64,000 nt of DNA from Gonatopus flavifemur (GCA_018340375.1 JAFFJZ010000052.1:372001-436000), one strand, 5' to 3'. Shown: positions 33,091-43,905, counted from the stretch's first letter. The notes: generated by a model not told the origin, from the sequence alone. Program-made: numbers and translations.

Positions 33091-34786
33091 CAGGGTGATT
33101 CAAAATTCCCGCACTCTTTTTTGGGAGTAGATTCCTGATGAAATTCTAAAACGATTTGTCCTTTTGCACAATGCTCTCCGACGCATAATTTCGGAGATAT
33201 AATTAATTAAAGTTGACTAATTATGAGGTGGATCCATCGGTCATTCAGGAGCGTCATAACAGAACAAGAGAGGAAGGTGCTTGCAGAGGGCGCTCATACG
33301 ATCAGCTGATCGGTATAATCGATACGATTTACCAACATACAAATTGGTAAATTTCCTATGTAGAACGATTGAATTCGTCGACACTGTGGAAAAATTGATT
33401 ATTGTCATGAATTCTTATCACGATATGCTGTAGGTGAAAGTTGTAATTTCAGTAATGATTTTTATTACGCAGACAAATGTAAAATAGTGTTTTTTCGTAG
33501 GGATAGGGATTCAAGTGGGAGAAAAAAGTATAACTACTCGTTTTCAATCAGAATTTTCATGTAAAGAAGAAAACATGAGGATTTTCATTCATCCGATACC
33601 CAATTTGAACGGTTTGATTAGTAAGTTTAACACAAGAGATTGGATTCCGAATCCTGTATTCTGATTGGTCGAGAATCAATGTATGTTAGATCAATCCTCG
33701 GCCGTTTCAAATGATTCTTCTGAAGAATGTGTTTTCAACTTATCCCAACCACAACATTGAACAATGATGAATTTATTCGAATTCACCCTTTTTACATCAT
33801 TCGATGATTATAAAGGGTTTATCGAACGTTAATAACTTACTTGAGATCACTCAAGATCATTCATGTTCAAATCAAAATCTAATTCAAATTGTTCAAATTG
33901 TGGATGTTCGAGCGCGTTTCTACGTGTAGAAAATGTATTCGTCCTAAAAAGGACGGATTTGGTTAATCTTCAAAGACAATTCTTTTTCCATTTGAAATAA
34001 CAATAGGGCCATCGAAGTCATATGTGCTTTAAATGAAACTGTTTCGAGCTGTCACCTGATTGGTTGATTCGTATCACGAATGGTTGATTTAAGCTAAACA
34101 AACCGTATGTGATTACAATGTCAATCAAGTGCAATGATTGGGTCGTATACGATGTCACACCTTGTATTTTCGTCAAAATTGATGGATTCTGCAAGTTGAA
34201 GTAAGTTATTAACGTTCGATAAACCCTTTATAATCATCGAATAATGTAAAAAGGGTGAATTCGAATAAATTCATCATTGTTCAATGTTGTGGTTGGGATA
34301 AGTTGAAAACACATTCTTCAGAAGAATCATTCGAAACGGCCGAGGATTGATCTAACATACATTGATTCTCGACCAATCAGAATACAGGATTCGGAATCCA
34401 ATCTCTTGTGTTAAACTTATTAATCAAACCGTTCAAATTGGGTATCGGATGAATGAAAATCCTCATGTTTTCTTCTTTACATGAAAATTCTGATTGAAAA
34501 CGAGTAGTTATACTTTTTTCTCCCACTTGAATCCCTATCCCTACGAAATAACACTATTTTACATTTGTCTGCGTAATAAAAATCATTACTGAAATTACAA
34601 CTTTCACCTACAGCATATCGTGATAAGAATTCATGACAATAATCAATTTTTCCACAGTGTCGACGAATTCAATTGTTCTACATAGAAAATTCACCAATTT
34701 GTATGTTGGTCAATCGTATCATTATCGATCATCATTCAATCGGAATTTACTCCCAAAAAAGAGTGCGGGAATTTTGAATCACCCTG
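33091..34786. mobile_element. Foldback element, 1.7 kb, inserted in the hAT
   Basis: The ends are CAGGGTGATTCAAAATTCCC and its inverse, flanked by TA (33089-33090 and 34787-34788). Arms of about 530 bp (33305-33842 and 34203-34735) enclose a loop of about 360 bp. About 180 bp present near the left end (33125-33305) is missing from the right arm. No coding capacity. The CAGGGTG terminus is close to that of the DD41D elements. Just outside, 32978-33048 and 34789-34858 are also inverted relatives, so it may have landed in the centre of an older foldback. Confidence 0.85.
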
Positions 34787-34883
34787 TATACATGAAGTGA
34801 TGGTAGGGGTACTCTTCCCCTGAGCGTCAGAGCTCATCTGGCAGCTATATACATACTGCAGTGTGCGCGTCAATGTAAAAGTT

Positions 34884-35306
34884 CCCTGGCGAAAATTTTT
34901 GTCATAATTTCTCATACACTGAGAAAACAGATATCTTGAAAAATACCATAATTTATGGATTTTCAGCGCTGGTCTGACCCGAGTCGGAATATTCACTTGC
35001 ATGAATCTCTAAAAGTACCATAATTTCTTGGACTTTTTGAAATAAGTATGGTACCTTCCGTATAAAAGTCCAAGACATTATGGTACTTTTAGAGGTTTTT
35101 TCAGGTCAATATTTAGACTCGGTCAGACCAGCGCAGAAAATCCATAAATTATGGTACTTTTTAAGATACCTTTTTCTCCGTGTAATTTCTCATAGTCCCA
35201 ATTCATGGAGAAAATATGAGAAAGGACAGTAGAATTTCTCATATTTTCTCCATGAATTGGGACTATGAGAAATTATGAGAAATTATGACAAAAATTTTCG
35301 CCAGGG
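34884..35306. mobile_element. Outer MITE split by a second MITE
   Basis: The ends are CCCTGGCGAAAATTTTTGTC and the inverse, each followed by ATAATTTCTCATA. The left arm is interrupted at 34915 by the insertion at 34917-35182. The inner part contains a near-perfect hairpin (about 35184-35271) around the TTTCTCATAGTCCCAATTC blocks. Without the insertion the element is about 155 bp. Confidence 0.8.
34917..35182. mobile_element. Inner MITE (266 bp), TA-flanked
   Basis: TA lies at 34915-34916 and 35183-35184. The ends are CACTGAGAAAA and CACGGAGAAAA read inwards. The arms share CCATAATTTATGGATTTTC and GCGCTGGTCTGACC. It resembles the MITE at 49993-50226, which has CCATAATTTATT and ATCAGCGCCAG at equivalent places. 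Confidence 0.85.
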
Positions 35307-35340
35307 TTGGCAACCGTGAGAGAGATGGAACACCATCATA

Positions 35341-35476
35341 GATGCCAGAATTGACACGAAACCGTTGCTACACAAAGACGCAATGTACGTACGTTTGAAT
35401 ATGTGATACGTGCGTGTCTTCACAACTACGTGAAATTGCGCTCATGTGAGTAACGGTTTCGTGTCAATTCTGGCAT
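35341..35476. repeat. Inverted repeat hairpin, 136 bp
   Basis: GATGCCAGAATTGACACGAA at the left and its exact inverse at the right enclose a loop containing several ACGTACGT and GTGCGTGTC motifs. It is probably a small MITE or part of the older foldback material within the hAT. Confidence 0.7.
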
Positions 35477-35752
35477 CACTGAACACTATACAATATAAAA
35501 AGATAGAATCTCCACCGTTCGCGTTTCTCTCTTCTGTTTTACGTTAAATAGACAAAGGTAAAAGTGCCATCGTTCGCACCTCTTTCTCAATGCAAGTTTT
35601 TACACTGACGCGCTCACTCCAGTATGTATATACAGCTCAATGTTAGCAAGTGCCCGACATTGCAGTTGCCTGAAGATCGATGATTCGTGAATCCGAGAAT
35701 GATCACCAAAAGTTTCTAGCCCTCGTCAAATAGCCACAAACTTAACCGCTTT

Positions 35753-36024
35753 CACGGAAAAAATTAGTCATCCAAATTTTTGTTGACTAGTACGGCACTT
35801 TTGGACAAAGCACAAATTTAAGAAGAATTCGTACACTGGATTTCAATAATTCGTTGACTCTTCTCATTATTTCGACAATGGAATCCATTTTTCATTTTGG
35901 TCGTCGAAATAACAGGAAGAGTCAACGAATTATTAAAATCCAGTGTACGAATTCTTCTCGAATTTGTGCCTCGTCTAAAAGTAACATACTTAGTCAACGA
36001 AAATTTAGACCACTTTTTTTCGTG
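35753..36024. mobile_element. Foldback MITE within the hAT (272 bp)
   Basis: The ends CACGGAAAAAA and CACGAAAAAAA face each other. Long arms contain GAATTCGTACACTGGATTT and its inverse and meet near 35880. The central part keeps TATTTCGAC-type symmetry. No coding frame. Confidence 0.75.
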
Positions 36025-36563
36025 TAAGTCCACGTTTTACTGAATTTCGAGTAATCTCTTGTTAACACATTTTCTCCGTATGATTGGTTGAAGTGAGAGA
36101 TTTTTCTTTGCGATCCACATTATCTGACAATATTCTGAAAGCGTTCTTTCCTCGTGTCTATATCATCTTAATTCCGTTGAAACTCATATGGAACCATCAT
36201 AAAATCATCCATGAAGGATAGTCATGATGATCATGTAATCAAGAACGAAGAAACAGTGTGCTGATTATTAGCAGAGTATTTTTCCACATGATCTTCACCC
36301 TTTTAATTGTCTGGAAATTATAGGACCTTTCAGAATGCAATTTATTCGCGTGGGAATTTTTTTACCAATTTTGACCAATTTTGACCACAAATTTTGAAAA
36401 AGTCCAGACCGGCAGAAATTGGTTAAAACCACAATAAAAACCAGGGGTGGCTAAAATGGTTTCAACCCTGTATTAGAAACTCATTCATGCAAGCTTATGA
36501 CGAAAATGCTGATTTCGAATGACTTAAAATCGAGGATAGCACTGGAAATCTGAACCGTACATG

Positions 36564-36709
36564 CCCCAAGAGAACCAAGATCTCCAAACGTTCCTGGAAC
36601 GTTCACGTAAATTCGTTGAAGGTTCCCTCAACGTTGAAATATTCGTACGTTCCTCGAATGTTTATTCAATGTTCGTTGAACGTTTGGCGGCCATCTTGTT
36701 CTCTTGGGG
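36564..36709. mobile_element. Small MITE just outside the hAT
   Basis: The ends CCCCAAGAGAACCAAGAT and CCCCAAGAGAACAAGATG face each other, followed by CAAACGTTC on both arms. The interior is rich in GAACGTT motifs (ACGTTCC, GAACG). Length 146 bp. Confidence 0.65.
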
Positions 36710-36935
36710 AAGTGAATTCACTCAAGGAAATTCCTCCAGTCACAGTGACCAGAACGTCTCAACTGTATATTCTTGATGATATCAAGTGAAAATTTCATTC
36801 ATTGAACCAAGAAAGCATAGTTCATATAATCAAGCTTGTTTTCGTATTCGATTTTCTTCGACTCTTCCTGTAGAGGCCCTCCTTTAGTCCGGATATTGAA
36901 TTGATTGTTTTAACGATGAAATGAAGCCTCTACAA

Positions 36936-37265
36936 TGAAACAGAGAAGAATAAGGGAGAATTGTAAGGATAGCGTCTCGTCGTATGAAGGATGTTAAGAA
37001 TTGTCGGTTCAATCACTTCTCTCGTTTCAATTATGAACTGTTACGTTCATTCACAACCACATGAACTTAGACTATAACAAAATGCTCGATCGTTATGTCC
37101 GTAATAGTGCCACGGATCGCGTAAAGTTGTCATATACAGAGAGGATCTCGAAAATCGTAATGATCCCACCACACGGTAACGACATGTATCCAATATAACG
37201 TATAGAGACACAGTGCTGTTACTAACGAGAACGATTTTTCGTACGTGTAATAGATAGATGCCTCA
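36936..37265 (-). repeat. 3' LTR (deleted at its start) of the second BEL/Pao element
   Basis: It aligns along its length with 39758-40091, including GGATAGCGTCTCGTCGTAT and CATGTATCCAATATAACGTA. A four-base TCAG insertion in the 5' copy accounts for most of the length difference. It is joined at about 37265 to reverse transcriptase coding sequence. Confidence 0.85.
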
Positions 37266-38122
37266 TATTCGGCTAAAAATCGATTATATTCGTCAGCTAG
37301 ATGTGAGTTGTGGCTCAAGCGTTCATCTAATTTCTGGTGAAACTTTTGCGCAATGTAGAATGATTCACCAATGTTTATTGGAGGAGGAGTCTTGAAATAC
37401 AATTTAATCACAAATCTACCCGAACCATCTCTTCGTGTATTGGATTTGAAGTGGTGTTCACAGCTCATTTCTTCGGGAGTCATGAAGTGTTCGTATGGAA
37501 CTTCTTCTATACGCCAAAATTTTCCTCAAGTCTCATCAACCTCTGCATAAGAAACAGAATGCAGGGCCGTGATTACGTGTTCTGGACTACTATGAGCCCT
37601 TGAAGTTGGGCCTGACAGAATTCAGCCGAAAATGGAACGTTGCGCTATTGCTGCGCCCATATCACCCTGACGTCAGCCCTCTCGAAGTATTCGCCCGTAC
37701 ACGTTTGCACCTAGGATAATGTCTATTGTACAATTACTTGAAGGCTCCGGGTCGGCTAGTTCTATGCCCTTCGTATTGTTGCACCTTTACCTGATGGTGG
37801 GGTACGTACTTTGTGAGTTTGGTGAGCACTAACGATTCAATGGGTACGTCAGGCTCATCATCATAGATACAGCACAATAATGAGGTGACTGAATGTTTTA
37901 CTCTGCCTCCATCAGCACCTGAGATGCCAGAAATGATGAACGGAGCTGGTCGACGCTAAGCTCCCAACAATTGCGCGGCTCTCTCTGAAATAAATGTCAT
38001 TTCCGAGCCTTGATCATGCAACGCTCCCAGTTTCAGTGACCTCCCTTGCAAGGTTTTTACCGTAATCCATGCGATGGCTAACAAAATATTCCGACTCTTT
38101 ACAACAGATTGATTCACCGTCG
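37266..38122 (-). pseudogene. BEL/Pao protease and N-terminal reverse transcriptase remnant
   Basis: The protease part (about 38060-37700) contains KLGALHDQGSEMTFISERAA, the A17 DQGSE active-site region, with stops and a frameshift before an ADPEPSSN-type segment. The reverse transcriptase part (37483-37266) reads TPEEMSCEHHFKSNTRRD, then FVIKLYFKTPPP and KFHQKLDERLSHNSHLADEY, and stops at the LTR junction. All catalytic reverse transcriptase motifs are lost. Confidence 0.75.
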
Positions 38123-39457
38123 CTATATTGGCGACACTCGTATTTGATTGATTGTTAGCCAGCCTGTCTCGTTCACTGCTTGAGCCACCGTGCGAGAGAG
38201 TGTGGTGCCGTTTCTCGCATATGTTGCAGTGCGATTTACTCGCGCAATCCCGCGGAAAATGTCCAGTTTGTAAACAATTAAAACAGATTTAGCGGAGGCG
38301 AATTTTTCTTCAGCTGACTGATGTTCAAATTTGTAACAGTCGATGAGCGAATGAAGGTCACTGCAAAATGAACATTTTGTCACAAATGCATTGAAATTGT
38401 GCGTACGATCTCTTTCTACATTGTTACTTTGAGCTTCTTTGCTATTTTTTGATCCAGTGATATTTACATAGTCGGGCTGGGAATTCGCGCAGCACATTAA
38501 GGCGTTCAATCGTAACCAAACAAAAGATTCTAACTCAGAAAATTTAGAAACAGCACTGCTCTCACCTAATGAAATTTCCCGAGCCTTCTTGGTTTCATAA
38601 TCAAAGCCACGAACTGTCATCTCTACCATCAAACTATTTCACTGCACAACTGGCTCGCCTAAGCTTTTCGAACTATCCAAAATCTGTCTTGTTTTGCTGA
38701 TCAAATTCCTCAAATCAGCTACTTTATTAGGATTACCCACTGAAGGCAATCCAGATAATTCTTTCAAGTGTGAATTCACTAATAATCTCGTGTTGTCATA
38801 GCGTGATATCAATAATTGCCAAGCAGATTCAAAATTAGCGCCGGTTAACGTAATGTTCTTAATCAGTTTGTTAGGCTCACCTTCCAGTGATGATCTTGAA
38901 TGATGAAATTCAACCAGATCAGTCACCTTAAAGTTTTGGAGCACAAGTGACTGGGAAAGATCCTCAAAACTTGGCCAATTTGCGAAATTCCCATCGAATT
39001 TCGGTATAGAGAAGGGTTGTAACTTACAATTCGTCGGGATTTGAGTCTCGGGTGAACTAGGTGCAGAAACCGGTGTTGTCCTGGCGCTGACTATCCCCAG
39101 CAACGCGAAGAGGCGGTCACAAGCCTCCACAAAGGTGGACTCCGCTCGGCCGTATTGATCCTCGGTGGAATACGAATGGGTTTCCCGTTCAAATGTCGAT
39201 ATTGACGACACAATGTCTAGATGCATATTTGTGTATCTGTCCCAAGCTTGTTTGAGACTATCGATACGAAACTGCACCACAGTTGGTGTAGTTTGTGCAA
39301 CTACTAATTGTAAGGTGAAAGCATCCGTATGCGAGCGATAAATGGTCTCAAACAGAGCTGTTTGTCTAACGAATAATTCGTGCTCCGCTCCTCAAGATCG
39401 TGTACGCGGACGCCTACCCGGCGGCACATCTAACGCATTGCTTTTGTTCTCACTCAT
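38123..39457 (-). pseudogene. BEL/Pao gag, second copy
   Basis: The start at 39457 (MSENKSNALDVPPGRRP) is followed by a TGA at codon 22 in the same frame. The DUF1759-like core (FSIPKFDGNFANWPSFEDLS, then LVEFHHSRSSLEGEPNKLI) is open from 39280 to 38639. There a TGA precedes a frame that continues to the first knuckle CSFCSDLHSLIDC. A frameshift near 38270 separates the second knuckle (CLQTGHFPRDC, then CNICEKRHHTLSH). It is clearly more intact than the first copy. Confidence 0.82.
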
Positions 39458-39757
39458 GATTTGGCTGATGCACAGTAGAGTTCAACCAATGATATTTTAT
39501 CGCGAACGCGCGAATCACCAATTTCAAATGCAATCAGTTTTCTCGTGACTGATTCAACAATGCTCGTATTCACAGATCGTTCAATTTGATCTGTATTTTG
39601 AATACACGGATCACAGTGAACATCTAAACAGATTCTAATAAACTTTCACTCAGTACATACCGTGATATTTATCAAGATCAGTACGTCAGTCAAAAGCTTG
39701 TGTAAAAGGAACAAGTTTACACAACTCATTTCACACAACATTTAATGAATAAAACAA

Positions 39758-40091
39758 TGAAACAGAAAAGAATGAGGGAGAATTGTAAGGATAGCGTCTC
39801 GTCGTATAAAGGATGTTAAGAATTGCTGGTTCAATCACTCCTCTTGTTTTAATTATGAACTCTTCCGTTTATTCACAACCACATGCACTTGGACTATAAC
39901 GAAATGCTCAATCGTTATCAGAGTCCGTAATAGTGCCACGGATCGCGTAAAATTTTCATATACAGAAAGGATCTCGAAAATCGTAATGATCCCTCTACAC
40001 GGTAACGACATGTATCCAATATAACGTACACAGACACAGTGCTGTTACTAACGAGAGTGACTTTTCGTACGTGTGATAAATAGATGCGTCA
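39758..40091 (-). repeat. 5' LTR of the second BEL/Pao element
   Basis: Direct repeat of 36936-37265 at roughly 90 percent identity by eye. On the minus strand the LTR would drive the gag frame that starts 300 bp downstream. Its outer boundary is uncertain. Confidence 0.75.
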
Positions 40092-40239
40092 GAGGGGGTA
40101 TACTGTCCTCTGCTCTCATCTCTCAAGGCGTTCCGCCGCGACACTTCCCTTTCTTTCACACGTGTAGGACGCGTGAGTCAAAGTTGTCAAAATTCCTGCT
40201 CTGAGTTGTGCAATTTCGATCGCCGGCGGTCTGAAGACT

Positions 40240-40600
40240 ACATTGATTTTGAATGCGTATTTTGATCTAACATTTCATGCACATTTGTCCCCCTGTGTTC
40301 AGTGCGGCCCAAGAATGTTTGGGACCATTCTACACTGTCTCAAGCTGGTCCGGTTGTGTGCGAACTCATCGATGGCATGTCCAGTACTCATCCCGTTGGT
40401 CCGTCAAGCGTGTTCCTGGTTCCAGGAACTTATTCACATACGTGCACAGATGTTCACGGGCTATAGCATAACGATTCATAGAATGTTCAAAGGTGTCCAA
40501 AATGTCCATTACCGCGTGCTCATCAGGTCTATTCAAGTTCAATTTCATTGTTTTGATTCCCGAAATTACATTATGGAAGATATTGTAGGGTCATTATGAT
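40240..40600 (-). pseudogene. Unrecognised decayed reading frame
   Basis: The minus strand carries a protein-like stretch (MKLNLNRPDEHAVMDILDTF onward, then EHLCTYVNKFLEPGTRLTDQ) that stays in one frame through three stops. Composition and continuity suggest former coding sequence, but I do not recognise the family. A plus-strand open frame (40243-40599) overlaps it and is probably the shadow. Confidence 0.3.
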
Positions 40601-41499
40601 ATTTGAAGGTTGGGAAATATGAACAACTGAAGTATGATATATTATTATTCAATACTTTATTATCGTATGTCGTAACAAAAACGAGAGAATATCACATTGG
40701 TTCAAAACATGATAAAATCTACTCTATTCATATGAGGTGATATATCATCCGTGAAATCTGATATCAAAAGTATTATGACAATTCTTCAAACATAAACATG
40801 ATAAATCTTGTACAACTTAACAAAAAATAAACTTTCTCTTTCAAATTTCTAAGGCTGTGAAATACACTTCTCCAAATCTCACCCTCTTCCATCAACTTTC
40901 AATCAAGATCAAAGTTCGTACTTTAAAGCACAGTTACATATACCTCTACTCCAGAATCTCTACTTCAAACAAATGGATAATGAAAACCGAAACAATTATG
41001 GTATTAACTGATTACACTTTACATGACTGAAATTTCAATCGATTTGAATCAATCCAGCGACATACATTTTTTATTCATATTTTCATCGCTAAAAAGTGAA
41101 AAGTAAAAATTACCCATCACTTATGGTTAAATAATCTCAATGGATGCAATTCTAGTAGGTAGACAAGGGGAGTTCTACTCCAAGATCCCCACTTACTGGC
41201 ATTACCGACCTCCCACCACCAAATTTTTAGCGGGGTCACAAACCCCCCCGACTGAATTTTAGCGGAGTCACGGACCTCGGAAATCTGCGCGGATTTTTCT
41301 TTCCGCTCCTTCCATTGGTGGATTGTTTTGTTTTTGCTCGTTTCCGAGAATAAAAAACAAAGAGAAAAGAAGGGGAGGAACATTTTTTTTATGATTGTTA
41401 TTCCGGGAATTATGTGGTTTACATGTGTGATTTTTCCCCCTCCCCCAACCCCCCGATTTTGGTTCCGTGAAAAAAAATGTGTCGCGCGATTCTGAGAAT
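40601..41499. other. No recognised gene
   Basis: AT-rich to about 41100, then GC-richer text with GACCTCCCACC and C-rich motifs. It adjoins the degraded left end of the Polinton remnant, but I see no Polinton TIR or capsid-like frame here. Confidence 0.3.
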
Positions 41500-41646
41500 C
41501 ATGCGTTTGTTTTTCTTTTTGCTGTATGTTCCTTTGTGTCTTTTTTGGGGGGGGGGGGGGGTTGAGAAGTTCTGTCTATAATCTTATATCCTGGTGGAAC
41601 CGCTGGGAAAAATTCATGTTTTGTGTGAACTCGACGTTCATTGATA

Positions 41647-42939
41647 CGAGGGTGGATTGATAAGTTTCCGGCCTGACCAAGAGATGGCGCCACTAGGCCT
41701 ACCTTGCGGTGGCGTTCTATAGTACCATCCTTAGATAGCTTGTAGCTATAGTTTCAGTCCGATCGCCATGTTAGTTTAGTTTTGAGAGCACGCTGACCAA
41801 GACGCCTCTGTGTTTTTCGTAAAAATGGAAAAGCTGGAAAATCGTGCTGTCATCAAATACTTTTATTTGAAGGGGTTAACGCCGAAGGAAATTGAAGAAG
41901 AGATGGACTCAACACTGGGGACATCCTCCCCATCATATTCAACCGTTAAGCAGTGAGTTTCCGAGTTTAAAAAGGGTCGTGTGAGCACCTCTGATGAGCC
42001 TCGCTCAGGATGCCCCATTGAGGTCACAACTCCAGATATGATCGAAAAAATCCATCAAATAGTGCTGAAAGATCGCAGATTAAAAGTTCGTGAGATAGCT
42101 GAGACCTGTAAGATGTCATATGAACGTGTACAAAATATTCTGTACCAACATTTGTATATGGAAAAGCTCTGTGCAAGATGGGTGCCGCGTTTGCTAACAG
42201 TCGACCAAAAATTGATTCAAAAGAACATTTCTACCGCCAATTTGGCGTTGTATAAGCGTAATCCAAGCGAATTTTTGCGTCGATTCGTAACCGTTGACGA
42301 AACTTGGGTCCACCACTACACTCCTGAAACCAAAGAACAGTCTAAACAGTGGATTGGACCAGGGGAACCAACTCCAAAGAAGGCAAAAACAATTTTTTCG
42401 GCGAACAAGGTTATGGCTACTGTTTTTTGGGATGCAAGAGGTATTATATACATTGATTACCTTGAAAAGGGTAAAACTATCACTGGTCAATACTACGCAG
42501 ACTTATTGCAACGTTTGAGCCACGAAGTGGAAATTAAACGACCTCATCTGGCGAAGAAAAAAATCTTGTTTCATCACGATAACGCACCAGCGCACACGTC
42601 AATCGTTGCGATGGCTAAAATCAACGATCTGAAGTTTGAATTAATGCCGCACCCTCCCTACTCTCCAGACCTAGCCCCGAGTGACTATTATCTGTTTCCT
42701 AACCTCAAAAAATGGCTTGGCGGTAAGAGATTTGCGGACAATGAAGAAGTAATCGAAGCTGTAAATGGGTATTTTGAGGAGCTTGACGAATCAGTCTATA
42801 GAGATGGCATTACTAGACTAGAACACCGCTATGAGAAATGTATCAGCCTTGGAGGAGATTATGTTGAGAAATAAAAAAAAAAAATTCTTAAAAACGTTGT
42901 TTTTCTTGGTCAGGCCGGAAACTTATCAATCCACCCTCG
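41647..42939 (+). mobile_element. mariner transposon with perfect 36-bp TIRs
   Basis: The element is 1,293 bp, flanked by TA at 41645-41646 and 42940-42941. Both ends start CGAGGGTGGATTGATAAG, and the inverted repeat is identical for 36 bp. It is inserted in the minus-strand Polinton ORF at a TATA sequence. Removing it with one TA copy keeps that ORF in phase, which confirms the boundaries. Confidence 0.95.
41825..42874 (+). pseudogene. mariner transposase (DD34D) with one nonsense codon
   Basis: The frame starts MEKLENRAVIKYFYLKGL and ends GGDYVEK, 350 codons including stop. It is open except for a TGA at about 41954-41956, where the family normally has Trp (in the WVSEFKKGR position), so a single G-to-A change explains it. 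The catalytic Asp residues are in VDETWVHHY, HHDNAPAH and YSPDLAPSDYYLF, with 34 residues between the last two. It is a different subfamily from the enzyme at 744-1790. With identical TIRs it could still be mobilised by an intact relative. Confidence 0.92.
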
Positions 42940-43444
42940 TATACGCACCCGTAGTGATATTACATTCCACTCGTAAGGCATTGATTTTCAAGATGGATAC
43001 TGGTAAATCTGACTTATGTATGATATCAGGTTCTGAAATACGTGGAGTGAATCCCAGCAAAGATCCAATGGAATCTTCAGGAGTGAAATCCACCTCTCTG
43101 TTGCACTTGATTCAACTGCGCAAGTCATTATTATTCGATTTCAGAGTGAGAGAAATATCAGGCAGTAACATTTTCCTCAAATACTTGTCGATATCGGCAA
43201 TTTCATAGCTACCTGTGGGTATAGTGATCACTCGATCACCCACGTAAAATTTATTATTGACAACGTCAATATTGGGAATTGAATTGGAGGTCAACAATTC
43301 AACGAGTCCCGAAGCATATTTCTTTGATGGTGATAATTCAATATGTGGGAAATATTGTGCCTCTTGCACAGAGGACGTTCCCGTTAACGTCAATGTGAAC
43401 GAATCTTGCATTACTGACGTTGTACTAGTATCTCTCATCAGCTT

Positions 43445-43820
43445 TTATAGCTGGTCATTAGGGAATTTTAGACACAAGTGTCCACAAATTACAGTATCAT
43501 ACTGTTGATATCTTACATGATTATATTTGACGCTACTAACATCGAAATACTCCATCAGATCTTGAGGGGGTTTCAAATTGCCGAAACTATCTAAATAAAT
43601 AATTTTCTTCTCTCTCTTCTTGTACGCCACCCAATGTGTACCAGGACCATCTTTATCATCAAGATTTACAATCGCTGACTCATTCTTCCTCGGACCAGAC
43701 TCGGGTAAATCGTTTCTCATGAAAATTTCACGAAAATATAGAATTGTCATAAGAATGGCATATTTCAAGAGATCATCGTTCGTGAGTGCTCGATGCGGTA
43801 GCTTCACAGGTTTTTTTTCG
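43445..43820 (-). CDS. Polinton adenain-like cysteine protease
   Basis: About 120 residues, matching the compact protease of Polintons and related to adenovirus protease and Ulp1 folds. The probable catalytic residues are His in GTHWVAYKK, Asp or Asn-position acid in IIYLDSFGN, Gln in VRYQQYD, and Cys in ICGHLCLKF. In such elements it is thought to process virion-like proteins. I see no stop within the core, but the first codon is unclear: the frame runs upstream through KKPVKLPHRALTN without an ATG. The TATAAAA-containing spacer to the next minus-strand ORF is only 6 bases past the stop. Confidence 0.8.
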
Positions 43821-43905
43821 GAGAATTCAAATATAGACCTAAACCTTTTTTGTGAGGTTTCAGGTATAACCCTTCACCTTATGCAATTGCTTCCATTGCC
43901 CGATT

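Larger units (their letters stand above)
28889..36470 (-). mobile_element. hAT transposon with perfect 8-bp target duplication
   Basis: The ends are CAGGGTTGAAA at the left and the inverse TTTCAACCCTG at the right. TATTAGAA is directly repeated at 28881-28888 and 36471-36478. Eight-base duplications and CAG-type ends are hallmarks of hAT elements. AAATTGGT-rich sub-terminal repeats occur near both ends (28925-29000 and 36360-36430). The transposase pseudogene lies on the minus strand at 29776-32637. The 7.6-kb length is inflated by at least five later insertions (30589, 33091, 34884, 34917 and 35753). Without the larger ones the element would be about 4.9 kb. Confidence 0.93.
36936..40091 (-). 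mobile_element. BEL/Pao LTR retrotransposon, second copy, internally deleted
   Basis: Direct repeats of about 330 bp flank the element: 36936-37265 (3' LTR) and 39758-40091 or beyond (5' LTR). Both begin on the plus strand with TGAAACAGA and end near GATAGATGC or AATAGATGC. On the minus strand the order is 5' LTR, gag (from 39457), protease remnant, and a short reverse transcriptase segment fused directly to the 3' LTR. The rest of pol is deleted. No primer-binding site or target duplication was identified. The true 5' edge of the LTR may extend past 40091, because the deletion removed the matching part of the 3' copy. Confidence 0.82.
41500..43438 (-). pseudogene. Polinton structural-type ORF, split by a mariner
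   Basis: The minus-strand ATG at 43438 begins MRDTSTTSVMQDSFTLTL, with IELSPSKKYASGLVELLT and VGDRVITIPTGSYEI following. A TGA near 43111 interrupts the frame. It continues with DFTPEDSIGSLLGFTP and IKINALRVEC-like sequence up to the mariner insertion point. Beyond the mariner (41646-41540) it resumes with HTKHEFFPAVPPGYKI and runs into the C/G tract. Proteins of this pattern accompany many arthropod Polintons; the function is not assigned, and a virion-surface role is only a guess. The start lies 6 bases after the protease stop, so the two were probably co-transcribed. Confidence 0.6.

Noticed and set aside
41546..41560. G tract (and C tracts near 15590 and 27355) as a G-quadruplex regulator
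   Set aside because: Single homopolymer runs with no spaced G blocks; no other support.
41499..41693. Minus-strand 64-codon frame beginning MAPSLGQAGN
   Set aside because: Its first residues translate the mariner end; only the part after the insertion point is Polinton coding sequence.
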